Shown here piece after piece: positions 49,257 to 56,474 of a stretch of 64,000 nucleotides of DNA. The DNA lies in NCBI RefSeq assembly GCF_024435355.1, contig NZ_JAMJWG010000012.1, positions 248,001 to 312,000 on the forward strand, in the 5' to 3' direction. The stretch is from Streptomyces odontomachi (GTDB lineage Bacteria > Actinomycetota > Actinomycetes > Streptomycetales > Streptomycetaceae). The stretch's first letter is position 1, and every line of letters starts with the position of its first letter. The notes beneath the pieces were generated by a model, which was not told the origin of the DNA, ran no database searches, and worked only from the letters and a program-made list of their open reading frames with translations. The position numbers and the translations under genes were made by a program.

Positions 49257-50272
49257 CGGGGCGCCGCCAACCGGCGGGCGTACCGGATCGCTCCCAGGGT
49301 GCCGTCGGCGACGGGCGTCGGGCGCAGCCCGAGCGGGGCGAGGCGGTCGGTGAGGCGGGGCAGCAGGGGGCCCGCGGGTCCCAGCAATCCCCCGGTGGTC
49401 ACCAGTGTCTCCCCGGCGACGGGGTGCATCGCCCGGACGGACTCCGCCAGCGCCGCGACCGCGTCGTCAAGGAGGGCGACGGCCACCTCGTCGCCCTCCT
49501 CCGCGGCCCGCACCACCAGCGGGCAGAGCCGGGCGAGGGCGACGGGGCCGTTCGTGATCAGGGGTTCCAGCAGGCGGGCCCGGGCCCGTTCGCACTCCAG
49601 GCGGTCGGCGGGGCGGGTGGCGACGGGGGTGCCGAACCGGGCGGTGAGCGCGGGCACGAGTGCCGTCCACGGGCCGCGGCCGTCCAGGGCGCGCAGCGCG
49701 GCCCGGCCGGCGTGCCGGCCGATCCAGTGCCCGCTGCCGGCGTCGTCGAGCAGCCAGCCGTGCCCGTCGACGGTGGCCACCACCCGCCCGGCGACGAACC
49801 GGACGACGGCGCTCCCGGTCCCGGAGAGCGCCAGCAGCCCGTCGGCCGACGTCCCGGGGCCGGAGGCGAAGGCCACTTCCACGTCGCTGCGTACGTCCAG
49901 GGGCACGTCTTCGGGCACCCCGAGCCGGTCGAGCGCGATGCGCAGCGCCTTCACCAGCGTGCCGCGTCCCGTGTCGTCGGGCAGCAGCCACGACACCCCC
50001 GCGACCCCTGCGGCCACGCCACGCACCCGGGGCGCCGCCCCTGCGGGCAGCGCCTGGGACAGGGCGGCGGTGAGGTGGTCGGCCAGGTCCTGCGGGGGCA
50101 CGGAGAGGGCGTTGCCGGGCCCGCCCGTGCCCTGGCCCAGCAGGTGCCGGCCGTCGGCTGCGACCGCGCGGGTGCGGGTGCCGCCCGCGTCGATGCCGAG
50201 GCAGAGGGCGCCGGCACCCGGCGGCTCGTGGGGTTCGGGGGGTTCAGGCGGTTCGGAGGGTTCGTTCACCAT
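49253..50272 (-). CDS. BadF/BadG-type sugar kinase (N-acetylglucosamine kinase-like)
   Basis: A 339-residue ASKHA-fold kinase. After a Pro/Glu-rich lead (1-20) come LCLGIDAGGTRTRAVAADG (phosphate 1 loop, about 23-41), GVAAGVAGVSWLLPD, LLALSGTGSAVVRF (about 144-157, phosphate 2) and VTTGGLLGPAGPLLP (adenosine). The family includes eukaryotic-type GlcNAc kinases and 2-hydroxyacyl-CoA dehydratase activators; absence of cysteines for an iron-sulfur cluster favours a sugar kinase. It likely phosphorylates GlcNAc or a related sugar released by the GH20 enzyme. It starts seven bases after the GH43 stop, so the two are co-transcribed. ATG 50272 lacks a clear ribosome binding site, consistent with coupling. 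Confidence 0.85.
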   Translation of the reverse strand: MVNEPSEPPEPPEPHEPPGAGALCLGIDAGGTRTRAVAADGRHLLGQGTGGPGNALSVPPQDLADHLTAALSQALPAGAAPRVRGVAAGVAGVSWLLPDDTGRGTLVKALRIALDRLGVPEDVPLDVRSDVEVAFASGPGTSADGLLALSGTGSAVVRFVAGRVVATVDGHGWLLDDAGSGHWIGRHAGRAALRALDGRGPWTALVPALTARFGTPVATRPADRLECERARARLLEPLITNGPVALARLCPLVVRAAEEGDEVAVALLDDAVAALAESVRAMHPVAGETLVTTGGLLGPAGPLLPRLTDRLAPLGLRPTPVADGTLGAIRYARRLAAPR

Positions 50273-50279
50273 CGGTCGT

Positions 50280-51836
50280 TCAGGCCCCGCCGTCTCTTGC
50301 CGTGTCCCCTGGCCCCGAGACGGTCGTGGGCGCGTAGTCGAACCAGTCGAACGCAGCGCTGCCGTCCGTGACGTACATGCCGATCACCCGGCCGGTGAAG
50401 CCGCCGCCGACCTCGGTGGACAGGTAGCGGCCGTCGAGTTCGGCCAGCGGCACGGGGTCGGGCCCGCCGAGGGAGAAGGCGAGGGTGTCCGGGGCGTGGG
50501 CGCCGACGCCGAGGGGTTCGCCGGTTGCCTGGTCGGCTGTGGTGACGGTCGGCGGGAGTACGTCGCCGGTGCGGATGTCGAGGGTCAGGGTGAGCGGCCC
50601 GGGCGGCACCGGGTGGCGGGCGACGACCTGCCGCAGCGGCCCGATGCGGGCGATCACGCTCGCCTCTCCCCCGTGCACCTCCAGGTCGTAGTGGTGCGCC
50701 TCGTCCATGCGCACCGAGAGCCCGCAGCGTGCCGTGCCGGGCTCCAGGCGTACCGCCGCCCGGCAGTCGGGGTGTTGCTGGCGGCGTCCGACGAAGGTGT
50801 GGCCGGGGCGGTCGAGGCTGGGCCCGGTGGCGGTGAGCGTCAGCGTGCCCGGCCGCTCGTCCAGGGAGAAGGAGTTCGCCGGGCGGCGGCGTGGCGAGAT
50901 CCAGTGCGGCGCCAGCTCAGGTCCGTCGAAGTCGTCGCGCTCCGGTGCGGGCGGCAGCGGGTGCCAGGCGGCCGGCGCCGGGTGCCGTTCCTGGACCGGG
51001 CCGACCTCGGGCCAGCCGTCCCGCCACTGCACGGGCGTCAGGAACGTTTCGCGGCCCAGTACGTGGTACCGGGGGAAGCCGCCGCGTGGCCGGGTGCCGA
51101 GCAGCACCATCCACCAGGTGCCGTCGGGTGCGCTGACGAGGTCGGCGTGGCCGGTGCTCTGGACGGGCAGGTCGGTGCTGCGGTGGGTGAGGATCGGGTT
51201 GGCCGGGCAGGACTCGAAGGGGCCGCGCGGGGTGCGGGCGCGGGCGATGGAGACGCCGTGTCCCCGGTCGGTGCCGCCCTCGGCGATCAGCAGGTACCAC
51301 CACTCGCCGATGCGGTACAGGTGCGGCGCCTCGGGATGCTGGAAACCGGTGCCGGACCAGGACCGGAACGGGCCTTCCAGCACCCGGCCGGACAGCGGGT
51401 CGATCCGGGCGGTGCTCACTCCGGCGAGGGTGCACCAGCAGGTGCCGTCCTCGTCCCAGGCGAGGTCCGGGTCGATGCCGGGCAGCCCGAGCGGGATCGG
51501 GTCCGACCAGGGTCCCTCGGGCCGTTCGGCGGTGACGATGAAGTTGCCGATGTCGCCCACGGCGGTGGTGATCATGTAGAAGCGGCCGTCGTGGTGACGG
51601 ATCGTGGGCGCGTAGATGCCGGCGGAGGCCGGCACGTCGTCCGCCAGCTCCAGTTGCCCGGGCCGGTCCAGGACGTTGCCGATCTGCCGCCAGTGCACCA
51701 GGTCCCGGCTGTGGAAGAGGGGCACGCCGGGGACGTACTCGAAGCTGGAGCAGACGAGGTAGTAGTCCTCCCCCACCCGGCAGACACTGGGGTCGGGGTG
51801 GAACCCGCCGATCACCGGGTTGTCGTACATCCGCAT
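50280..51836 (-). CDS. GH43 beta-xylosidase/alpha-arabinofuranosidase-like enzyme
   Basis: A 518-residue protein. Start ATG 51836 gives MRMYDNPVIGGFHPDPSVCR, the standard GH43 beginning with the catalytic-base Asp in HPDPS; GGCAGGA lies upstream. GIDPDLAWDEDGTCW has the pKa-modulating Asp region and FQHPEAPHLYRIGEWWYLLI the acid Glu. The C-terminal 190 residues form a beta-sandwich (DDFDGPELAPHWISPRRRP onward) as in the GH43/concanavalin-like type. There is no signal peptide, so it acts on imported xylo- or arabino-oligosaccharides. A TCGAAA-GG-TTTCGA palindrome lies 91 bp upstream. It forms an operon with the BadF-type kinase. Confidence 0.9.
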   Translation of the reverse strand: MRMYDNPVIGGFHPDPSVCRVGEDYYLVCSSFEYVPGVPLFHSRDLVHWRQIGNVLDRPGQLELADDVPASAGIYAPTIRHHDGRFYMITTAVGDIGNFIVTAERPEGPWSDPIPLGLPGIDPDLAWDEDGTCWCTLAGVSTARIDPLSGRVLEGPFRSWSGTGFQHPEAPHLYRIGEWWYLLIAEGGTDRGHGVSIARARTPRGPFESCPANPILTHRSTDLPVQSTGHADLVSAPDGTWWMVLLGTRPRGGFPRYHVLGRETFLTPVQWRDGWPEVGPVQERHPAPAAWHPLPPAPERDDFDGPELAPHWISPRRRPANSFSLDERPGTLTLTATGPSLDRPGHTFVGRRQQHPDCRAAVRLEPGTARCGLSVRMDEAHHYDLEVHGGEASVIARIGPLRQVVARHPVPPGPLTLTLDIRTGDVLPPTVTTADQATGEPLGVGAHAPDTLAFSLGGPDPVPLAELDGRYLSTEVGGGFTGRVIGMYVTDGSAAFDWFDYAPTTVSGPGDTARDGGA

Positions 51837-51926
51837 CTGCGACGGTCCTGCCTTTCCTGACATGGCTGTGGTCGCCCCGCCCCGCATGCTCATGAGGCGT
51901 GACCCTTCACCCCGACCGGGACCGGA

Positions 51927-51940
51927 TCGAAAGGTTTCGA
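51927..51940. promoter_or_regulatory. Palindrome TCGAAA-GG-TTTCGA upstream of the GH43 gene
   Basis: The six-base arms are perfect. It lies about 90 bp before the GH43 start in the gap 51837-52497, a placement and pattern typical of LacI- or AraC-type operators of glycoside hydrolase genes. The regulator is not identified. Confidence 0.5.
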
Positions 51941-52186
51941 CTACTCGACGGAACGCTACGGGCGTGCACTGTAAGCAGGGCCTTGAGGGGGGTCAAGAGC
52001 GTGGAGCTTGGGTCTCGTGACGCGTAAGAACACGTAACCGCCGAGCCGGTGACGGTCAGGCACCAACGGGCGACCCTGGCAACGGCCGAGTCCGGCGAAA
52101 ATTTCGGTGCCACCGCGCCCTGACGACCCCAGGGTTCGCCGGTCCGACCACGGGGAGCGGGGACGTGCGAAGTTGCGCGGGAGGCA

Positions 52187-52252
52187 TTGACGCCGCCCGC
52201 CGCCACCCTTACCGTCAGGTTCGATCTTACGACCAACGTACGACATATCGAA
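52187..52252 (+). promoter_or_regulatory. Promoter and dyad upstream of the arabinofuranosidase gene
   Basis: TTGACG (52187-52192) and TACCGT (52210-52215) with 17-bp spacing look like a vegetative promoter. Just after it TTCGAT (52220-52225) and ATCGAA (52247-52252) form a dyad enclosing two direct TACGAC copies. The leader to the start codon is then about 240 bp, with no gene seen in it. Confidence 0.45.
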
Positions 52253-52497
52253 CGCGCGGAACGCACCCAGCGCCCGGAACGACACGATCGAGCGCCGATC
52301 GGCCACGGCCGCCGCCGCGCACGGACCGTACGACCACCGCGCCCCACCGTTCGGCCTCTTGCTCCACCGGCCGGCAGCACCACGCTTCCCCGCACCGCAC
52401 CCGGGTGCGCGCCGCGCTGTGACATGCGCATGACCGTTGCCGGGGCGCGCCCGACCGCCCGTACCTCCCCAGTGCACGGAAGGACCGGACACCAGCC

Positions 52498-54051
52498 ATG
52501 AGATTCCCCGTACGCCTCACGAAAGTGAGACACGTGCTGCTGTCGATGGGGGCGACGGTCGCCCTCGTCTTCGGCCTGCTGGCCGGCGGCACCGGCACGT
52601 CGCAGGCCGCGTCGTCCCTGCCGTGCGACATCTACGCCGCGGCCGGCACCCCCTGCGTGGCCGCGCACAGCACCACGCGCGCACTGTACGCGTCCTTCAA
52701 CGGCCCCCTCTACCAGCTCAAGCGGGCCGACGGGGCGACGAAGGACGTCGGGGTGCTGTCCACCGGCGGCTACGCCAACGCCGCCACGCAGGACTCCTTC
52801 TGCGCCGGCTCGACCTGCATCATCAACGTGATCTACGACCAGTCGTCGCGCAACAACGACCTGCCCATCGAACCGGCCGGCACCGCGGGCCCGGCCAACT
52901 CCGGTGTGCCCGCCGACGCGTTGCCGGTGACCGCGGGCGGCCACCAGGTCTACGGGGCGTCGTTCTCCGGAAGGATGGGCTACCGGCATACCGCCGCCTC
53001 CGGTGTCGCCGTCAACGGCCAGCCTGAGGGCATGTACATGGTGACGTCGGGCACCCACGTCAACAACCTGTGCTGCTTCGACTACGGCAACGCCGAGGTG
53101 AAGATCGCCGACACCGGCAACGGCCACATGGACGCCCTGAACTTCGGCACCGAATGCTGGTTCTCGCCGTGCAGCGGCGCCGGCCCATGGGTCCAGGCGG
53201 ACCTGGAGAACGGCCTGTTCCAGTCGGACGACGGCTACAGCAAGAACTCGTCGAACACCGGCCGCACGGAGCCGTTCGTCACCGCCCTCCTGAAGAACAA
53301 CGGCCAGGACCACTTCGCCATCCGGGACGGCAACGCCCAGTCCGGCGGGCTCACCACCGAGTACTCGGGCGGGGAGCCGAACCGCTCGGGCTACTCCCCG
53401 ATGCAGCAGGAGGGCTCCATCGTCCTCGGCACCGGTGGCGACAACAGCAACGGCTCCATCGGCTCGTTCTTCGAGGGCGTGATGACCAGCGGCGTCCCGT
53501 CCGACTCCGCCGACAACCAGGTGCAGTCCAACATCGTCTCGGTGGGCTACGGGGCGGCCAGCCCGGTCGCCGGCGGCACGCTGAACCCGGGCTCGACGAT
53601 CTCCCTGCGGGCCACCACCAGCGGCTACACCGACCGCTACATCCGCCACCAGTACAACGCGGCGGTCACCTCGGTGGTCTCGTCGAGCAGCTCCTCACTC
53701 GACAAGAACGACTCCTCCTGGATCGTGCGCCGCGGCCTCGCGGACTCCTCCTGCGTGTCCTTCGAGTCACGGAACTACCCGGGCGACTTCCTGCGGCACT
53801 ACGACTACAAGTTGCAGCGGCAGCCGATGGACGGGACGTCGGTCTTCCGGCAGGACGCCACGTTCTGCCCGCAGACCGGCAAGAGCGGCTCGGGCACCTC
53901 GTTCGCCTCGTACAACTACCCCGACCGGTTCATCCGCCACTACAACAACACCGTCTACATCGCCTCGAACGGTGGATCGAACGACTTCGACAGCGCCACG
54001 TCCTGGGCAGCCGACGTGACCTGGCAGGTCTCCACCCCCTGGACGCCGTAG
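52498..54051 (+). CDS. abfB: Secreted alpha-L-arabinofuranosidase B (GH54 catalytic domain plus CBM42)
   Basis: A 517-residue exported enzyme. Signal peptide 1-38 (HVLLSMGATVALVFGLLAGG then SQAAS). The GH54 domain (about 40-360) begins LPCDIYAAAGTPCVAAHSTT and includes NVIYDQSSRNNDLPIEPAG, CCFDYGNAEVKI, FGTECWFSPCSGAGPWV and GSFFEGVMTSGVP. GTECW carries the conserved Glu position proposed as nucleophile in fungal AbfB. The CBM42 (AbfB) domain (about 375-517) has repeated YTDRYIRHQYN, YPGDFLRHYDYKL and YPDRFIRHYNNTV, its three beta-trefoil subdomains. It removes arabinose side chains from arabinan/arabinoxylan. It is convergent with the FHA gene, separated by a strong hairpin. Confidence 0.92.
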   Translation: MRFPVRLTKVRHVLLSMGATVALVFGLLAGGTGTSQAASSLPCDIYAAAGTPCVAAHSTTRALYASFNGPLYQLKRADGATKDVGVLSTGGYANAATQDSFCAGSTCIINVIYDQSSRNNDLPIEPAGTAGPANSGVPADALPVTAGGHQVYGASFSGRMGYRHTAASGVAVNGQPEGMYMVTSGTHVNNLCCFDYGNAEVKIADTGNGHMDALNFGTECWFSPCSGAGPWVQADLENGLFQSDDGYSKNSSNTGRTEPFVTALLKNNGQDHFAIRDGNAQSGGLTTEYSGGEPNRSGYSPMQQEGSIVLGTGGDNSNGSIGSFFEGVMTSGVPSDSADNQVQSNIVSVGYGAASPVAGGTLNPGSTISLRATTSGYTDRYIRHQYNAAVTSVVSSSSSSLDKNDSSWIVRRGLADSSCVSFESRNYPGDFLRHYDYKLQRQPMDGTSVFRQDATFCPQTGKSGSGTSFASYNYPDRFIRHYNNTVYIASNGGSNDFDSATSWAADVTWQVSTPWTP

Positions 54052-54092
54052 CCGTAACCAACCTCCCGCCCCGGAACGGCGACGGTGAAAGG

Positions 54093-54127
54093 CACCGCCC
54101 GCGCGGCCACCCGGCCCGCGGGCGGTG
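54093..54127. terminator. Bidirectional terminator between abfB and the FHA gene
   Basis: CACCGCCCGCG (54093-54103) pairs with CGCGGGCGGTG (54117-54127) around a 13-base loop. It sits between convergent stop codons. Confidence 0.7.
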
Positions 54128-54165
54128 TCGCCGTCCGGGCCCATGGGGCGCCGGCCGCCCGGCCG

Positions 54166-54984
54166 TCAACCCCGCGTCGAGACCCGCCGCAGGGCCGGGT
54201 CCAGCAGGATCAGGTCCGCCTTGGTGAGGGTGGTGGTGATGAGCAGATCGCTGATCAGGTTGTGGTTGAGGGCATTGCCCACCGGAGGCGGGACCTCCTC
54301 CTCGACGAGGCCGTAGACGCCGTCCCGCTTGCTGAGCCGCTGGCGGACCTTGGTGACGATGTGGGCGGCCTTCTTGCGGCTCCAGCGCTCGTCCGGCCGC
54401 AGCTCCTGGAGCTCGTCGGCGACCTGTGCCCAGGTCAGCGGCTGCGGCTGCGGGTCGCCCTGGAGATAGCGCTGGGCGAGGCAGACCAGCACCAGCTTCT
54501 CCTGCGGGTCGAGTTCGCGCTCGTCCCCGTCGAACGTCCGCTCCGTGTACACGTCCCCCACGCCACCGGGACCCGCCGCGGGGTGCGCGGAGATCCGCAC
54601 CTCCAGCAGGTGCTCCTGCCGGGGCGCCACGATGAACAGCGGCGTGTATCCGCTCGTCAGCTCGATCCGGTCCCCGCTGAGCACCAGCCGGGAGCCCGGG
54701 AAGCGGATGGGCAGCTTGCCGGTGTTGCGCAGCATCCAGCGCGAGTACTCCCGGGTGATCAGCCCGTGCCGGCGGCTGACGCGGGTGTCGCCGACGCCGA
54801 CGCAGACGTGCACCTCGGGGGCGTTGCGCCCGAACAGCAGCGGGAAGTCGGCGTCCGGCGCGACGCTCATGCCTCCGTTGGAACCCAGGACGAAGAGGGT
54901 GCCGGGCAGTGCCGCGGGGACCCCCTGGCTGAGGCTTCCGATCTCCTTCGGCAACACGCCGACCTTGCTCGCCGTCTGCGTCAT
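54166..54984 (-). CDS. FHA-domain protein
   Basis: A 272-residue cytoplasmic protein. ATG 54984 is preceded by AGGGGGACAGG. The FHA phosphothreonine-binding domain (about 28-110) shows LLFGRNAPEVHVCVG and DTRVSRRHGLITRE, the GRN and SRRH signature loops. The C-terminal half is helical (PQEKLVLVCLAQRYLQ, WAQVADELQELR, RKKAAHIVTKVRQRL), resembling a winged helix, and may bind DNA or protein. It lies 56 bp downstream of a Ser/Thr kinase gene and is probably its phospho-target or adaptor. Physiological output unknown. Confidence 0.85.
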   Translation of the reverse strand: MTQTASKVGVLPKEIGSLSQGVPAALPGTLFVLGSNGGMSVAPDADFPLLFGRNAPEVHVCVGVGDTRVSRRHGLITREYSRWMLRNTGKLPIRFPGSRLVLSGDRIELTSGYTPLFIVAPRQEHLLEVRISAHPAAGPGGVGDVYTERTFDGDERELDPQEKLVLVCLAQRYLQGDPQPQPLTWAQVADELQELRPDERWSRKKAAHIVTKVRQRLSKRDGVYGLVEEEVPPPVGNALNHNLISDLLITTTLTKADLILLDPALRRVSTRG

Positions 54985-55040
54985 CCTGTCCCCCTTCTCC
55001 GCGCTCCGCGAGCCCTGTCCGCGCGAGGCTGCTTTCCAAG

Positions 55041-56474
55041 CTAGCCCGCAAAGCCCGGGAGGGGTCCCGGGATGGACAAGGCACCTCCGGCGTCCACGTC
55101 GCTGGGGTAGTACCGGAACTGCGCCGGCACCTGCGGAGCCGTACCGTGCACCAGCTGGCGCCCGTCCGCGGTCACCCGGTAGGTGACCTCGCCGCGCGGG
55201 AAGTTGAAGAGCAGCCGCACGTCGACACTGCTGCCCGGCACCCGCGGCACCTCGACGGTCTTGCGCCAGGGCAGTTGCGCACGCTTCAACCTGACCATCC
55301 GCTCGTTCACCCAGTACGCCACGTCGCTGAGCGGTGAGCCGTCGCCCTTCACCTCGAACGTGACCACGATGGGCGGCCCTGAGGGGCTCGGGGAGGCCGG
55401 CGGGGTGGACGCTGCGGTGGAGGCGGCGGGCGTGGCGCCCTGGGACGTCGCCGAGGGGCTCGGACCAGGCCGCGGAGGCGGGTCGTCGTCCGAGCCGGTG
55501 GCGAGGAAGGCGGCCAGGGTGCCGGTCCCGGCCACGGCGGCGGCCGCCGCACCCGCCAGCAACAGCCGCCGTCGGGGTGGCGCGGCCAGCGGCTCCGGCG
55601 GGTTGTCGGCGGCCCCGGCCTGAGCCCCGATCGCCGCCGTCACCTGCGGGGGCAGCCAGCCGGCCGTGGACCGGCCGACGTCGTCAGCGGCCGCTGCCAG
55701 CCGGCCCGTCAGCTCCACGGCCGTCGGCCTGCTCCGGGGATCGGGCCGCCGGCAGTCCGCGACCAGCGAACGCAGCATGTCGACATCGCTTCGGTGGTCG
55801 GGGCCGTCCTCGCCCGGCCGGGCCCGATCGCGCCGGGCGCCGGCGGTGCCGGCCGGGTCGAGCGCGTGCTCCAGCGTGGCGCCCAGGGAGTAGACGTCGC
55901 TCGGCGGTCCGGCGTCACCGGCGACCTGTTCCGGCGACATGTAGCCCCAGGAACCCGCGGGTTCCGCGTCGGAGCCGGGCTCCGCGGGGCGCACCGCGGT
56001 GGCGATGCCGAAGTCGATCAGGCGTGGCCCGTCGGCGGCCAGCAGCACGTTCGCCGGGGTGACGTCCAGGTGCGCGATGCCACGGCGGTGCAACGCTGCC
56101 AGGGCCTCCGCGAGACCGGCGGCGAGCCGCCGCACCGAGGCCGCGGGCAGCGGCCCGAACCTGTCGACGGCCTCGTCCAGCGACACCGCCGGCACGAACG
56201 CGGTCGCCATCCAGGGCGGCGACATCTCCGGGTCGGCGTCGAGCACGGGCGGGCTGTGCACGCCGCCGGCCGCCCGGGCCGCCGCCACCTCGCCCCGGAA
56301 CCCGTCCCGCACCCCCGGCCGATCGGCGAACGCGGCGTGCAGCACCTTGACCGCCACCGCCCGGCCGCCCCGCGACCGCCCCAGGTACACGGTGGCCATG
56401 CCGCCCGTGCCGATGCGCGCCAGGATCCGGTACGGGCCCACCGCCCGCGGATCGCCCCGGTCAAGCGGCTGCAC
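55041..56474 (-). CDS. Membrane Ser/Thr protein kinase, catalytic-loop variant
   Basis: A 477-residue PknB-like kinase. GTG 56474 has GGAGG five bases upstream, and the start lies 14 bases inside the upstream kinase gene, so translation is coupled. The kinase domain (about 10-260) has IGTGGMATVYLGRSRGG, VAVKVLHAAF and LIDFGIATA, but the catalytic loop reads HLDVTPANVLL: the usual HRDxKP lysine is Thr and the Arg is Leu. The activation segment SWGYMSPEQVAGDAG is intact. A membrane segment (about 326-347) precedes a Pro/Ser/Thr linker and an extracellular domain of about 110 residues (VVTFEVKGDGSPLSDVAYWV onward) of unknown fold. Activity may be altered. Confidence 0.88.
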   Translation of the reverse strand: MQPLDRGDPRAVGPYRILARIGTGGMATVYLGRSRGGRAVAVKVLHAAFADRPGVRDGFRGEVAAARAAGGVHSPPVLDADPEMSPPWMATAFVPAVSLDEAVDRFGPLPAASVRRLAAGLAEALAALHRRGIAHLDVTPANVLLAADGPRLIDFGIATAVRPAEPGSDAEPAGSWGYMSPEQVAGDAGPPSDVYSLGATLEHALDPAGTAGARRDRARPGEDGPDHRSDVDMLRSLVADCRRPDPRSRPTAVELTGRLAAAADDVGRSTAGWLPPQVTAAIGAQAGAADNPPEPLAAPPRRRLLLAGAAAAAVAGTGTLAAFLATGSDDDPPPRPGPSPSATSQGATPAASTAASTPPASPSPSGPPIVVTFEVKGDGSPLSDVAYWVNERMVRLKRAQLPWRKTVEVPRVPGSSVDVRLLFNFPRGEVTYRVTADGRQLVHGTAPQVPAQFRYYPSDVDAGGALSIPGPLPGFAG

